Assembly (NCBI GenBank): GCA_037176705.1
Contig: CM073886.1
Coordinates: forward strand, 5,394,001-5,458,000
Length of the DNA: 64,000 nucleotides
Direction: 5' to 3'
Source of the DNA: Molossus alvarezi
Lineage: Eukaryota > Chordata > Mammalia > Chiroptera > Molossidae
In this document: positions 1 through 11,395 of the stretch, in pieces
Position numbering within the stretch: the first letter of the stretch is position 1
How the letters are laid out: every line of letters starts with the position of its first letter
Translations under genes and position numbers: made by a program
Notes under the pieces: model-generated
What the model was told of the DNA's origin: nothing
Databases searched by the model: none
What the model saw: only the letters and a program-made list of their open reading frames with translations

Positions 1-514
1 CGCAAGCACAGAGGGGCACACGAACAACACGATATACCTTAAAAGTACGGCGCCAAGTAAAATGCAAGGAAGGAAGATGTTCAGCACATTCCCATTTATG
101 TAAATTTTTAAAAACCCACATGCAAAACAGTATACATTTTGCAAGAACAGACTCAAGAAAAAAGAGGTGCATCAAGCGTGGGCGAACGGACTGCCTGTGG
201 GAGAGGGGGCACGAGGAGGAAGGCGCAGTGGTTGATAAACGCACAAGAAAGGAGCCGCGCACAGGCCAGCGTGATGCTCAGCCGCGGAGCAGGAGTGTGG
301 TCACCTCTCAGCGCAAGATGTTCGAGAAAACAATCAGAAAGAAGCGTTTGTGCAGGTGGGAGTCGTTTTCTCTCTGAATTCTTCCCCGGTCAGGCCGGCC
401 TCATGTGGAATGTCGAGTCCTGTGAATTTTCTTTTAATGTTGTCCTGTTCACCCAGCTCACTGGGAAGCCCTTTCATTGGGGGAGTTGTTTCTCATTTGT
501 TGTTCCATGGCTGC

Positions 515-725
515 AGCAAGATGTAGTGGAAGGACGGCGGGTTTGGGGGTCAGCTGAGCCTCCCACACAGACTCTGTGACCTTGGGCAAGGTCATGTGAT
601 CTTTTTGAACCTCAGTTTCCTCATTTGGAAAACAAGGGTGAAAGACCTCTGAGCACTGTTACAAGGACTAACTGAGTGTGAACTGAGGTCCCCGGCACTG
701 TCTGTAGCTGTCGGTGAGTCCTGTC
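515..725 (+). repeat. MIR SINE
   Basis: The stretch carries the MIR core in order: a 'gtgaccttgggcaag' block near 577, then 'cctcagtttcctcat' near 611, then a decayed 3' part with 'ggcactgtctgtag'. This is a very old mammalian tRNA-derived SINE, well diverged and without visible target duplications. Confidence 0.8.
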
Positions 726-1142
726 CCTGGATGGCAGGTACTCCAACAGATGTTTAAACAGAGATGAGCGGATGTTCGCCACAGGCTGGACCAAGGGACG
801 GTGGCTTTAGGTCTGGCTAAAGCAGGACTTCCCAACAGCACCGTGTTAGCATCAGGATTGCTTCTGAGCACAGTTGGGAAATACTCTCCTCTGAGTACCT
901 TTAGAGAGGGGTTCTCGGTGTTCAGGCTGCCTCCACATCCCCTCTCCAGCCCTGTTTGTCTGACTTCTCCCTCCTTCCTCCCCGCTGGTCTTGGGAGAGA
1001 TCCGAGTGTTCACGTTGATTTCTCTCTCCTGTGTGCCCACTGTCTGGGAAAGAAACGTAATGACATGGGGCCGGGGACTGCCCGCTGCAGAGGGGAACCC
1101 TGCCACTGGCATGAACTGCGGTGACTTTCCGGGGCTTCGAAA
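726..1142. other. No recognisable feature
   Basis: This stretch has balanced composition and only short frames on both strands (up to about 115 codons) with no recognisable protein. I see no repeat family here. Confidence 0.5.
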
Positions 1143-1792
1143 CTGATGCAGGCGGGTCACACCTTCGAGGCAGGGGGACACCTGACGCAGGCGGGTCACA
1201 CCTTCGAGGAGGGGGACACCTGACGCAGACAGGTCACACCTTCGAGGAGGGGGACACCTGACGCAGACGGGTCATACCTTCGAGGCGGGGGACACCTGAT
1301 GCAGACAGGTCACACCTTCGAGGCGGGGGACACCTGATGCAGGTGGGTCACACCTTCGAGGCGGGGGACACCTGACGCAGACGGGTCACACCTTCGAGGC
1401 GGGGGACACCTGACGCAGACGGGTCACACCTTCGAGGCGGGGGACACCTGATGCAGACGGGTCACACCTTCGAGGCGGGGGACACCTGACGCAGACGGGT
1501 CACACCTTCGAGGCGGGGGACACCTGACGCAGGCGGGTCACACCTTCGAGGCGGGGGACACCTGACGCAGGCGGGTCACACCTTCGAGGCGGGGGACACC
1601 TGACGCAGACGGGTCATACCTTCGAGGCGGGGGACACCTGACGCAGACGGGTCACACCTTCGAGGAGGGGGACACCTGATGCAGGCGGGTCACACCTTCG
1701 AGGCGGGGGACACCTGACGCAGGCGGGTCACACCTTCGAGGCGGGGGACACCTGACGCAGGCGGGTCACACCTTCGAGGCGGGGGACACCTG
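1143..1792 (+). repeat. 38-bp minisatellite, about 17 copies
   Basis: A head-to-tail array with a 38-bp period, measured from successive 'gacacc' positions at 1215, 1253 and 1291. Each unit holds CACCTG, then a CAGGCGGG or CAGACGGG variant, TCACACCT and TTCGAGG followed by a G run. Units differ mainly at a few CpG/TpG positions, and two copies have TCATACCT. The array starts and stops sharply. The units are CpG-rich and contain an E-box and a T-box-like half site. Confidence 0.95.
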
Positions 1793-3575
1793 CTCCAGAA
1801 TCACCCAGCTGCTTTCTAAAGTCTTGCATTCAACCTGAGACACCTTCACATTTTGAACATTTTCAACCCAGCAGCTTTGGAAGGTGCCCTGATCTGAGAT
1901 TCAGGTGGTGTTTTTACCCTCACTGCCTTGCTTGTCTCATCTAGGAAATGGGGACAATGAGTATTTAAACCCCCGAGGGACGTGGAGTCAGCTGTGTACC
2001 CTACGTCACAGGTGTAACAGAGTCCCATTCTGTGGAGTGACCGCTCCCAACCCGTGTCATTTCACACTGCCGCCGGCTCACTTCTGCGTGGGGCGCACCC
2101 CGTGGCTGTGGTTCGCACGGACCCAGATGGGACGGGCTGCCCTGGGCTGCCGGTACCGGCGGCACCAGGGCCTGCACAGCGGAGGGCTGTTCTCGCTCAT
2201 GCGGCACGTCCTTCAGGTGGGGGACCCCCACTCACGACCCATGCAGGGACCCGGCTCATGGGCGCGTCACCTCCACCAGGGCTTCCCAGGTCACCCTGAA
2301 GGGAGAGGGAGCGTGGTGATGTGTGTGTGGGCTCCTGGTGTTTCTGTCCGGGAGCAGCTTCCAGGGAAACTCAATTCGGGCACAAGCAAGGCTGTCACGC
2401 CCCACTGTTTGGATCTGCTTTCTGGTTCTCTTGACCTTCAGGCTCTGGCACCCCCCACCCTCCGGTGTCACAAGCACAACACCCAGCTTGCAAACCGGAC
2501 GGAGCCCTGAATAGTTCCTGGCAGGTCCTGGAGCCCCTCAGCACCCAGGGTCCGGGACACAGCCATCTGGGGTGATCTGATGCCCGTGGCTAGGGCGACG
2601 CTGTGCATTTTCATCAGCCTAGTGGAGCTCGTCCCCACTCCTGGGCTCGGCGTGGGGGTCGGGTGCCCACAGAATAAAAAGCAGGATGCCAGTTAAATTT
2701 AAATTTCAGATAAACAACAGATTTGTTTTAGGATAAATCCCAAATATTACAGGGGGCGCACTTACACTAAAAATATTCGTTGTTGATCTGAAGTGCACTT
2801 TGACTGGATACCTGTATTTTTATTGCTGAAACTGGCAACCTCGTAGGGGCGCCCCTTCCCAGTCCACACGCAAGGACAGCTGATCCCTCCAAAGCAAGCT
2901 GGGTGCTGTGTTATCAGAACCAGAGGCCGTGTCTACTGAGCGGCGTACACAACAGTCGTTCACGACAGTAGCTGCTGGGTGAAATGGGTATGACCTCCCC
3001 GAGATGCAGGATCTGGTCCTCAAAGACCGTCCGGTGGCATGAAGCTATGCCAGTGAGCTATTGCCTGTAACCAACAACCCCGAAACTGCGTCACTTAAAC
3101 CAGCAATTGTCATCTCTCATGCTGCAGGGTGACGGGCCATGTTGGGTGCTTCTGACCCAGCGTGGCACAGGCAGATGCCGTTCAGTGTCAGCTGGGCTGC
3201 CGTCACCTGAACGGTCAACACGGCTCACTCACTGGCTGGCAGAGGACCTGGCCATTGGCTGTGGGCTCAGCCAGAGTGGCGACACCTGGCCTGTCCACAT
3301 GGCTTGGGCTTCTTGGAGCTGGGTTCTGAGAAGAAGCATCTCAGGTGCAAGTGCTCCGGAAGGTCCCAGCAGAGGCTCCAGGGCTCTGCGCGACCTGGCC
3401 CAGCAGCCCGGAATGTTGCTGCTGCTGTTCGCCAGGCAGGCGGGCCAAGGCCAGCCTCGTTCACGGGCGGGGCTGGACCCCATCCCTCTCAGCAGCAGGT
3501 GTGCAGGAGGGAAGGCGTGGACGGTCATCCTGGAGAGGGCCGGCCACATGTGTTTTGTGTGCTATGTTCCTTCCC
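1793..3575. other. Mostly unassigned intronic sequence
   Basis: A MIR-like tail ('ctaggaaatggggacaatgag') occurs near 1940. From about 3050 to 3330 the sequence resembles a widespread old mammalian repeat with a '...aactgcgtcacttaaaccag' motif, and a second copy of that family lies at 25545-25990. I cannot name the family. No gene is seen; the 201- and 166-codon frames here have no recognisable domains. Confidence 0.45.
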
Positions 3576-3579
3576 TCAG

Positions 3580-3715
3580 GTCCACTCTCCGGTGGAAACT
3601 GAGGTAGCCCCGTTTGGTAACTAGGAACCAAGGTCTTAATGACATCAGGGGACTTGGCTGAAATCAAACAGCTCGTCTCTGGTTCCAGTCAGTGTTCTGC
3701 TTCCTCCGTCGCAGC
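3580..3715 (-). repeat. MIR fragment
   Basis: Reads as reverse-complement MIR: 'gtggaaactgaggtag', then a diverged 'ggacttggctgaaatcaaac' block matching the 'lacking-lag' core, then 'ctggttccagtc'. Old and degraded. Confidence 0.55.
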
Positions 3716-3943
3716 CCGTGGGAGTGGACAGCCAGCCGTGGTCCCTGCAGTTAAAGACAGAGCTGGAGCCCAGTCCTCCTGAGGGAGGAAGCTCTCCAGT
3801 ATAACCCATGACGGTGCCACGGGGTTTCCACCCGCTCTAGCATAATCTTTGATGAAAGGTAAAGAACTTCTCAAACCAAGGTAATGTCAAGCCATCATAG
3901 TGCCGATGGCTGGGGTAGTTTGGATCATTATTCCGTAACTTTC

Positions 3944-4140
3944 CCGGCCCTGTCCTCTCCAGGGGGAGGCTCCTTCCCTGTCCCTGTGCGCCCGGTCCTG
4001 TCCTCTCCAGGGGGAGGCTCCTTCCCTGTCCGTGTGCGCCCGGCCCTGTCCTCTCCAGGGGGAGGCTCCTTCCCTGTCCCTGTGCGCCCGGCCCTGTCCT
4101 CTCCAGGGGGAGGCTCCTTCCCTGTCCCTGTGCGCCTGGC
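3944..4140 (+). repeat. 48-bp minisatellite, about 4 copies
   Basis: TCCTCTCC recurs at 3953, 4001, 4049 and 4097, a strict 48-bp period. The unit contains CCAGGGGGAGGC and a TGTGCGCCCGG junction. Because 48 is a multiple of three, all copies stay in phase, which produces proline/glycine-rich frames on both strands. These frames are artefacts of the repeat. Confidence 0.93.
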
Positions 4141-4339
4141 CATGTGACACACTTTGCCTGGAGAGGCATTGGCTCCATGGAAGCCTGGAACTGCTCTGTG
4201 TCCTTGGGCTTGCTCTGTGGCACCACAGGAATGTGCCCCAGGGGACTGGCTGAGCCTGGAAGGACGGACACAGGTGGAGCCCCTCTGGGCCCAGCCTGAG
4301 CTCAGACCCACGCCCAGGTGAGCCAGCCCACCCTCGCCG

Positions 4340-4560
4340 GGACCAGTGGCTCTCTACCGAAAGTGAACTTGCCTGCCAGGGAACGTTTGACAATGTCTGG
4401 AGACATTTGTGGTTGTCGCAACCAGCAGGAGGTGCTGTGGGCACCTGGGGTAAAGGTCGGGGGCTAAGCACCCTGCATGCTCAGAACAGCGTCTTGACCA
4501 GGAATTTTCTGGCCCCAAATGTCAGCAGTGCTGAGGCTGAGAGACCCCGAGCCACGGGAG
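4340..4560 (+). mobile_element. MER5-type hAT-Charlie nonautonomous element
   Basis: The order of short blocks matches the MER5 consensus as I recall it: 'agtggctctctacc' at the start, 'tctggagacatttgtggttg', a 'gggtaaaggtcggggg' block, then 'ggccccaaatgtcagcag' and 'gctgaggctgagaga' at the end. It is an ancient DNA-transposon fossil without coding capacity. Confidence 0.75.
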
Positions 4561-5289
4561 GCGCAGTATCCGTGACTGTGGCTGGAACCCTGAGTTGGGG
4601 TAGGTGTTCAGCACAGTGTTACTGGTAATGACAGATACAGCGCAAACATGAGGACCGTGTTCTGAGGCCAGCTCGCGGGGCTCCTCTCCGGTGAACGCGG
4701 CCACCTCCCTGCTGGCTCTGGGCCGCGGCCATGTCCTCTGGCAGAGCCTGGCCCAGCGGGTCAGCCGGGATCCTGTTTCTTTGACCCCTGGGGAAGGAGG
4801 ACACCAGCCTCAGCCCCAAAGATTTTCCTTCCAGCGTCATGTCACCCTCTTTCTTGCCTCCTGAAGCCCTAACGACTGTCTGCCTCCCAGCCTGCCCAGC
4901 CCTCTCTGTCACCTTCCGTTTGTCTGAGGGTTTTCCACAGGGAAGAGAAAGATTTTTCAGCGGGTGATTAATGCTGTTTCTTCCCGCGGAAGAGCTCGGC
5001 CTTCCTCTCGGCCCCGGCCAGCCCCCACCCGACCTGTGTGTCCTCGACACCGACTCGTGTCCCCAAGAAAACTAATTCATCCTGTACTCGTTAAGGAAAC
5101 ATGGAAAATGCTCCTTTCGGTCCTTTGTAAACTCCTTTAAGACCTTTTCATAGTCTTGGTTTCCAGACTGAGAAAAGGGTCAGGTTTGGACTAACCCACA
5201 CAAAAGACGTATGAAAGCGGTTTTCACCTGCTGACCAGGAGGCCCGGTTCCATACCCACCCCGCTTTGCCACTCCCTGGGAAGGACTTT

Positions 5290-5559
5290 TCAAAAACAGG
5301 TATAATTTGCATACAGTGAAGTAGACAAGCCTGGTCCACTTGTCCATCTGCGTGTACCTGTGTAACCGGCACCCAGATCGAGTCCCTGTGCCCTCCCAGG
5401 CAGCCACCTTTCTCCTGCCTTCCATCGCCACAGATCAGTCTGGCCTGTTCTTGAACTTCACTTGGGCGGAATCAGTGTATCACACAGAATTTGCTCACTT
5501 TTGTCTATCTGCTTTTCATCCACATAATGTTTACAAACTTACCTACATTGTTGGGTGTG
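5290..5559 (-). mobile_element. Old L1-type fragment
   Basis: Matches a familiar mammalian interspersed segment: 'tttgcatacagtgaagtag', 'tgtgtaaccggcacccag', 'gcctgttcttgaacttca' and 'ttcatccacataatgtttac'. It is usually part of reverse-oriented L1 3' sequence. The exact subfamily is not assigned, and the strand is inferred from that similarity. Confidence 0.55.
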
Positions 5560-5757
5560 TTTTAGTTGCTTGAGCGTTGTCCCATGCACCGAGGTCACAG
5601 GTTCGATTCCGGGTCAGGGCACATGCCCGGGTTTCAGGCTTGATCCCCAGTAGGGGGCATGTAGGAGGCAGCTGATTGATGTTTCTCTCTCTCATCAATG
5701 TTTTTCTCTCCCTCTCCCTTCCTCTCTCTAAAATCAATAAAACTTATTTTTAAAAAT
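5560..5757 (+). mobile_element. VES SINE, type I (sense)
   Basis: A tRNA-derived bat SINE. The head is eroded, with only part of the A-box left. A B-box-like 'ggttcgattcc' is followed by 'ggtcagggcacatgcccgg', 'ccccagtagggggcatg', a CT-rich tract and the 'aaaatcaataaa' tail typical of the type I form in this window. Confidence 0.85.
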
Positions 5758-6023
5758 TGTTTTTTCAATTACAGTTGACATACAGTTTTATCTTGTATTA
5801 GAATCAGTGCACAGCATAGTGATCAGACATTTATATAATTCAGGTAGTGGTTCCCCAATAAGCCTGGTACCACCTAGCCCCGTGCGTAGTTACACAGTGT
5901 TACTGACTGTGCTGTACCTCACATCCCCATGACTGTATTATAACTTACAACTTGTACTTCTTAACCCCTTCACCTCTTTTTTTTTTTAATCCTCACTTGA
6001 GGACATGTTTAGAGAGAGCAAGG

Positions 6024-6059
<36 letters not shown>

Positions 6060-6550
6060 CATTGATGTGAGATAAAAACATTGATGAGTTGCCTACGAAC
6101 ATGCCCCAACCAGGGATTGAATCTGCACCCAGGTACGTGTCCTGACTGGGAACAGAACTGGCAGCCCTCAGTGCTCGACCCACTGAGCCCCTCTGGCCGG
6201 GCCCCCTTCATCTTTTCACCCAGTTCCCCAACCCTGTTCCCATCTGGCAACCATTGGCTTGTTCTCTGAGAGTTTGTTTCCATTTTGTTTGTTCATTTAT
6301 TTTGTTTTCTTAGATTCCACATATAAGTAAGATCATATGGAATTTGTCTTTCTCTGACTGATTTCACTGGGCGTAATGACCTCAGTGTGTGTCCATGCTG
6401 CTGCACATAGTGAGACTGCATTCCTGTCGTGGCCCAGTAACACTCCACCTTGTACGTGTCCCTCACCTTTGTGACCCACTCGTCTGTCGGTGGGCACTTA
6501 GCTTGTTTCCATGTCTTGGCTGGTGTATCATTTGGAACATTCTGTATGGT
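5758..6550 (-). mobile_element. L1 3' UTR fragment, antisense, interrupted by a SINE
   Basis: Reads like the reverse complement of a boreoeutherian L1 3' end: 'caattacagttgacatacag', 'cacagcatagtgatcagac', 'gtacttcttaaccccttcac', and after the SINE at 5977-6201 'gattccacatataagtaag' and 'tctgactgatttcactg'. The SINE inserted after the L1, because the L1 sequence resumes on its far side. Confidence 0.8.
5977..6201 (-). mobile_element. VES SINE, type II (antisense)
   Basis: Starts with a T-tract and 'aatcctcacttgaggac' (the reversed A-tail and hairpin tail), then a GA-rich block, 'aacattgatgtgag', and a reversed tRNA-like head ending 'ctctggccggg'. Flanks 'ccccttcacct' and 'ccccttcatct' look like a slightly decayed target duplication inside the L1. 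Confidence 0.85.
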
Positions 6551-7559
6551 TTTCCATAGGGAAGAGGAAAGATTTGGTAACGTTTCTACCCCTGCTCTTC
6601 CAGGGGACAGGGATGATAATCAAGGACTTCTGGAGAAGAAGGGCACCCAGGCCTTTTCCCTCCCCCACCCTCCATGGCAACGCTAGGAGGGCATCTGGCA
6701 GGTCTCAGATCCTAGGCTAGCCCCACCCCTGTCCACAAGGACTTCTCCATCGGTGCAGAGGAGGCTGGTCCCGTACAGGCACCTCACTTTCCCCGGAAAG
6801 AGGGCCATGGGCAGGCAGAGATCCCGGGTGCAGAAGCCAGCAGGGTGTTGGGCTTCCTCCAGGTCTGGCAGGCTGCCGGGAGAGAATGCTCCAGGCAGGC
6901 ACCGCCCAGCACTGGCGGCCACAGCAGATGAACGTCTGAGAGCCAGGGCGTCCTCCGAGGCTGGTCTGGCGGGGCAGGAAGCCTGGCACACGCACTGGCC
7001 TAAGCAGGTTGGTGCTTCTGGAGTCAGTTCTGATGATCTCTCTTCCCTAGAAAAACACCCATTTCATCCCACTGTCCAGTATGCAGGCAGGGCCACCGTC
7101 ACCGTTGTATTTTCAACCCTCTGATGGTTGGTGCAGTGTCACTTCAGTAGCGTGGGATGTGGGTCTCGACCTTGCTAAGCCTCGAGCCCCTGAGGGAACC
7201 TTCCTGTGGCTGCTCAGGGGACAGTGCTTGGTCCTGTGGCCCAGTCCTCTATCCGCAGGTTCTGGGAACTTCAAACCTAGTCATGTCCTCCCCGGCGTGC
7301 AGAGCGGGGCCAGGCCACACATTCCCTTAGAGGTAGGTTTTCCTCCAGGTATCCGTAGAGTCCTTTAAAGTTATAATTTTACCAGGAGACATATCTAGGT
7401 TTCAATATCGTTTCACCCATTTTTTTACTCATAAAGATTTTCATTGTTCTGAAACACAGACTGATGATCATTAATTCAGGAAACTTTTGATCTCTTATTA
7501 GGCATTGATTTTGGTGTTTGTTCGCAAATAGACATTTTCTGCGCACAGCATCCTATCCC
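6551..7559. other. Unassigned intronic sequence
   Basis: No convincing gene. Frames of up to 123 codons show no recognisable domain. From 7370 to 7500 the sequence becomes AT-rich ('aaagttataattttacc') just before the large minisatellite. Confidence 0.4.
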
Positions 7560-8505
7560 GTCTACAGCAACGCACTCTCTCCCTCCCTCCCAACCCCCGG
7601 CTACAGCGCAGCCCTCTCCCCCTCCCTCCCTCCCAACCCCCCTCTACAGCGCCGCCCCCTCTCCCTCCCTCCCAACCCCCCTCTACAGCGCCGCCCCCTC
7701 TCCCTCCCTCCCAACCCCCCTCTACAGCGCCGCCCCCTCTCCCTCCCTCCCATCCCCCCTCTACAGCGCTGCCCTCTCTCCCTCCCAACCCCCCTCTACA
7801 GCGCCGCCCCCTCTCCCTCCCTCCCAACCCCCCTCTACAGCGCCGCCCCCTCTCCCTCCCTCCCATCCCCCCTCTACAGCGCTGCCCTCTCTCCCTCCCA
7901 ACCCCCCTCTACAGCGCCGCCCCCTCTCCCTCCCTCCCATCCCCCCTCTACAGCGCTGCCCTCTCTCCCTCCCAACCCCCCTCTACAGCGCCGCCCCCTC
8001 TCCCTCCCTCCCAACCCCCCTCTACAGCGCCGCCCCCTCTCCCTCCCTCCCAACCCCCCTCTACAGCGCCGCCCCCTCTCCCTCCCCCATCCCCCGTCTA
8101 CAGCGCCGCCCCCTCTCCCTCCCTCCCAACCCCCCTCTACAGCACCGCCCCCTCTCCCTCCCTCCCAACCCCCCTCTACAGCGCCGCCCCCTCTCCCTCC
8201 CTCCCAACCCCCCTCTACAGCGCCGCCCCCTCTCCCTCCCCCATCCCCCGTCTACAGCGCCGCCCCCTCTCCCTCCCTCCCAACCCCCCTCTACAGCGCC
8301 GCCCCCTCTCCCTCCCTCCCAACCCCCCTCTACAGCGCCGCCCCCTCTCCCTCCCCCCATCCCCCGTCTACAGCGCCGCCCCCTCTCCCTCCCCCATCCC
8401 CCGTCTACAGCGCCGCCCCCTCTCCCTCCCCCCATCCCCCGTCTACAGCGCCGCCCCCTCTCCCTCCCCCCATCCCCCGTCTACAGCGCCGCCCCCTCTC
8501 ACAGT
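7560..8505 (-). repeat. 39-bp pyrimidine-rich minisatellite, about 25 copies
   Basis: CTACAGC recurs about 25 times, mostly every 39 bp (7643, 7682, 7721, 7760) with some 35-37-bp variants. The + strand unit is a run of C-tracts (CCCCC, CTCTCCC, TCCC, TCCC, AACCCCCC) joined by CTACAGCGCCG. On the - strand each unit has five or more G-runs separated by 1-3 bases, a strong G-quadruplex pattern. Since 39 is a multiple of three, a 357-codon frame on the + strand and two frames of over 120 codons on the - strand stay open. These are artefacts of periodicity, not genes. Confidence 0.95.
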
Positions 8506-10049
8506 TACTCTCTCTCTTTTCCTCTGAATCCCGGGACCTTTCCCAAGTTCATCCTCCTCGTCACCTGGCTGCATTTTTGCACATTCATTAGCCATTCTGT
8601 ATCAAGTGCATTTTGAAATGGCTTAATTTATTTCTGCCTCTTTACCGTGGTCATTTCTATCTCTTCCGTGCATGTGATCCGTGTTTTTGTTTAATGGAGT
8701 CTGTATTTTCTTTAATTTTACTGAAAGCACAAAGCAAATGTCAATGGGATTTACTTCTGTTTCCTGCAGAAAATCATTTTCAAAAGCACCTATTTGTTCT
8801 CTGCCCATTTAAGGACATAGACAGCTTTCATCGGCTTCACAATTTTTTAATTGATGAGAGAGCTATATCCAGGCCTAACATCTCCTCCCAAACAGAGGGC
8901 ACTGGGTTCCTCTGGTAATTTTCCTCCACGTGAATTTTGAGCTGGATGATTTGCAAGTTCAGGGGCTGGGCAGCTGGGGGGAGACGGGAGGTGAGGTGCT
9001 GGACTGTGACGTCTCCCTTGACAAGGCCTCTATGGCAGGCTGCAATCACCCCAGTGTCTAGGCCCCTCAAAATAAGGTTTTCTGTGACGTTCAGGATTCT
9101 TTTGTGTACAAGTGACAGAAAAAAACAGTCTTCGACAAAAAGGAAGTTATTATCTCACCTACTTGTAAAAGTTCAGGGGTTATTCTGGCTTTCGGTGTGG
9201 TTGGATCCAGGGTGTCAGAAATAATCAATCCCCCCCTCCCGCTGACCTGATCCTCAGGCCCTCAGGCCTGCCACAGCTTCCGTCCTGGCCACCATACGGC
9301 ACCCAGCAGCCCAGGAGGAGCGTGGCCGTGGACCCGCTGCTCCGATTAGGTCGCATGCTCACCTTCGAGCCCCTGATCACAGCCTGGAGTGGGGGTGTCC
9401 ACCCGGTTGAGGCATGGCCGCTCGCCCACTTCTCAAGCAGGGCTTGGACTCTGCTCTGTGCCAGTCCTAACAAGAACGTTTGGGGTACTGTCACCGCGAG
9501 GATGGGCGGCCACTGTAGGAGCTCCCCCACGTCACTGTAAACCCACTCCCTCTGGTGGGACGTGGCCCGGCCCTGTGGGGCTGCAGTGGCAGTTGGGCAG
9601 CTTGTGCAGGACACAGTCACACCCCAGGGGGCCCAAGCCACACCGGGGACCATGGGTGTGCATGTCTGTCACCGTCCCCAGGAGATGGCAGTGTCAGAGG
9701 GGTCGCCTGTGCTGATCACAGGAAGGCGCCTCGTGGGCTGTCAGACGCAGGCCCCGTGGCTCCCGCCCCTCTGCAGGCGGTGGCCCCTCCCTGAGCGCCG
9801 GTCCTGGCGCACTTCCTCAGCTCCTGTTTGCGTGTGGAGATCCTCAGTCTTGTGTCATTTCCCAGAAATAGAAACCCCGCTGCTAATACAGGAGTGTTCT
9901 TCTCCCCGGTCCCCGTGCCTGGTCCCAAAACATAGACCTTCACTGAGAAAGCCGGCTTCTCCCCTCCCCTGGCGTTGAGCATTGTCACAGTGAGGAGTGG
10001 ACATCCACTCTGGGGCCGGTGGGCAGGCCCTGGGAGAGAGAAACATTTC
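8506..10049. other. Unassigned intronic sequence
   Basis: 8580-8830 is moderately AT-rich and looks unique. 9075-9200 ('gtgtacaagtgacag', 'ttatctcacctacttg', 'tggttggatccaggg') resembles a widespread old mammalian repeat that I cannot name. The remainder is GC-rich with only chance frames. Confidence 0.4.
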
Positions 10050-10215
10050 CACAGATGTCACATGATCTCAGTGACAACCCTTTATTCCGTGCTCATATCG
10101 AATACAGCATATGCCCTCGTGTTCTATATACACTGTCATTCAGCCCCCAGGTAGAGACAGGTGTAGGTACAGCGAGGCTCAGAGAGGCTAAGTGACACCT
10201 ATTTGTTAAAAAATG
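10050..10215 (-). repeat. MIR fragment
   Basis: Reverse-complement MIR features: 'tgacaaccctttattc', later 'agcgaggctcagagaggc' and 'taagtgacacc'. Degraded. Confidence 0.65.
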
Positions 10216-10387
10216 CCTGTGCAGTTAGGTCTCACACCCATAACTTTATGTGAGATTTCCTGATGCTAAGTGTTCTGACAAAAATAATATTAATTTGAAT
10301 GACATTTGTATAGCAAATGTGGATGAGAGTGTGACACGGATTCAGACAGGGCTGGCTTCGGATCTTGCCTTGGGTGCTTAACACTTT

Positions 10388-10625
10388 TGTTTCTTTTAAT
10401 TCTTACCCAAGGAAATTTTTTCCATTTATCTTCAGGTAGAGTGGGAGGAAGAGAGAGAGAGAAACATTGATGTGACAGAGACATGTTAACCAGTTGCCTC
10501 CCACATGACCCGACCAGGGCTGAGGACCAAACCACAACGAAGTTACATGCCCTTGACCAGAATCGAACCTGAGACTCCTTGGTCCGCAGGCCAATGCTGT
10601 AAGCGCTGAGCCACACCGGCCAGGC
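10388..10625 (-). mobile_element. VES SINE, type II (antisense)
   Basis: T-rich start, 'agagtgggaggaagagagag', 'aacattgatgtgacag', 'gttgcctcccacatgac', then a reversed tRNA-like head with 'agcgctgagccacaccgg' and 'ccaggc'. The hairpin tail has decayed ('tcttacccaagga'), so this is an older copy. Confidence 0.85.
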
Positions 10626-11169
10626 ATGCTCAGTGCCTTTCTGACCTGTGCCTTTGCTCTTCTGTGCAGTGGATGATAAAGTCCTCGTGAGCTGGTCGGG
10701 AGGCTGGAATGTGTGGACAGGGCCACTGGGCTGTGGTATGAGCTCTGGGCCAACGCTCTGCCTTGATTTCTTACGTTTATTTACTTGTTAGCCTTGCGTT
10801 TCCACATGAGGAAATAGGAACGCAAGACACTCGTATCTTTCCACGCTTATTATCGAAGGACCAGTCTTTCTCCAAGCTCTGCTGATTTCCTCTAAGGAAG
10901 CCCAATGCAGCCTCTGGGGAGGACTTGAGATGACTTTAAAGCATAAACAGTGGAACGTGTGCTAACATCATTTCCTTCCCATCCCCATGTCCAAATGAAG
11001 GGAAATGTGTTTGAGAGAAAGTTCACTTAACACCGTCAGCCAGATGCCCAAACTCGCGAAAGAACCAGCAGCACGAAGCGGCCCTCCCTGAGTGAAGCCC
11101 TGTGATTCCGCCTGGGAAAAGCCCCACTGACAGCCCGTCGTCAGGAGTGGAACGTGAGAGACAAGCTTC
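10626..11169. other. Unassigned intronic sequence
   Basis: Nothing recognisable; only short frames. Confidence 0.4.
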
Positions 11170-11395
11170 TAATCAAATATTTTTTTGCCCGTTTAGATGA
11201 TAGCACAGAAAATGCCCAAATGCTCCATCTGCTTCCTCTAAGATTTCTGGTAGGCTAGAGCCCAATTATGGCTGCCTTATCCATTTTTAATAATCTGCTC
11301 CTGACATGCAAACGGGAGGGTGTGATTATCCCCACATCAGCTTCTGTTTGAGAGCTTCCAGTCCATCCATAATTAATAGGCAGCAGCGCGCCGGA
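11170..11395. other. Candidate conserved noncoding element
   Basis: An AT-rich island in a GC-rich surround, with clustered homeodomain-like cores: 'tctaatcaaat' near 11170, 'cccaattatggc' near 11261, 'tttttaataatctg' near 11284 and 'cataattaatagg' near 11369. No repeat signature is visible. This composition is common in deeply conserved developmental enhancers. Calling it regulatory is inference from composition alone. Confidence 0.35.

Noticed and set aside
1143..1792. CRISPR-like direct repeat array
   Set aside because: The units are contiguous 38-bp tandem copies without unique spacers, in mammalian DNA.
3887..4471. 194-codon - frame with repeated peptide
   Set aside because: Produced by the 48-bp minisatellite; the repeated peptide is the unit translated.
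7518..8591. 357-codon + frame, serine/proline/leucine-rich
   Set aside because: It lies almost wholly in the 39-bp minisatellite. The period is a multiple of three, so a frame stays open without selection, and both strands do the same.
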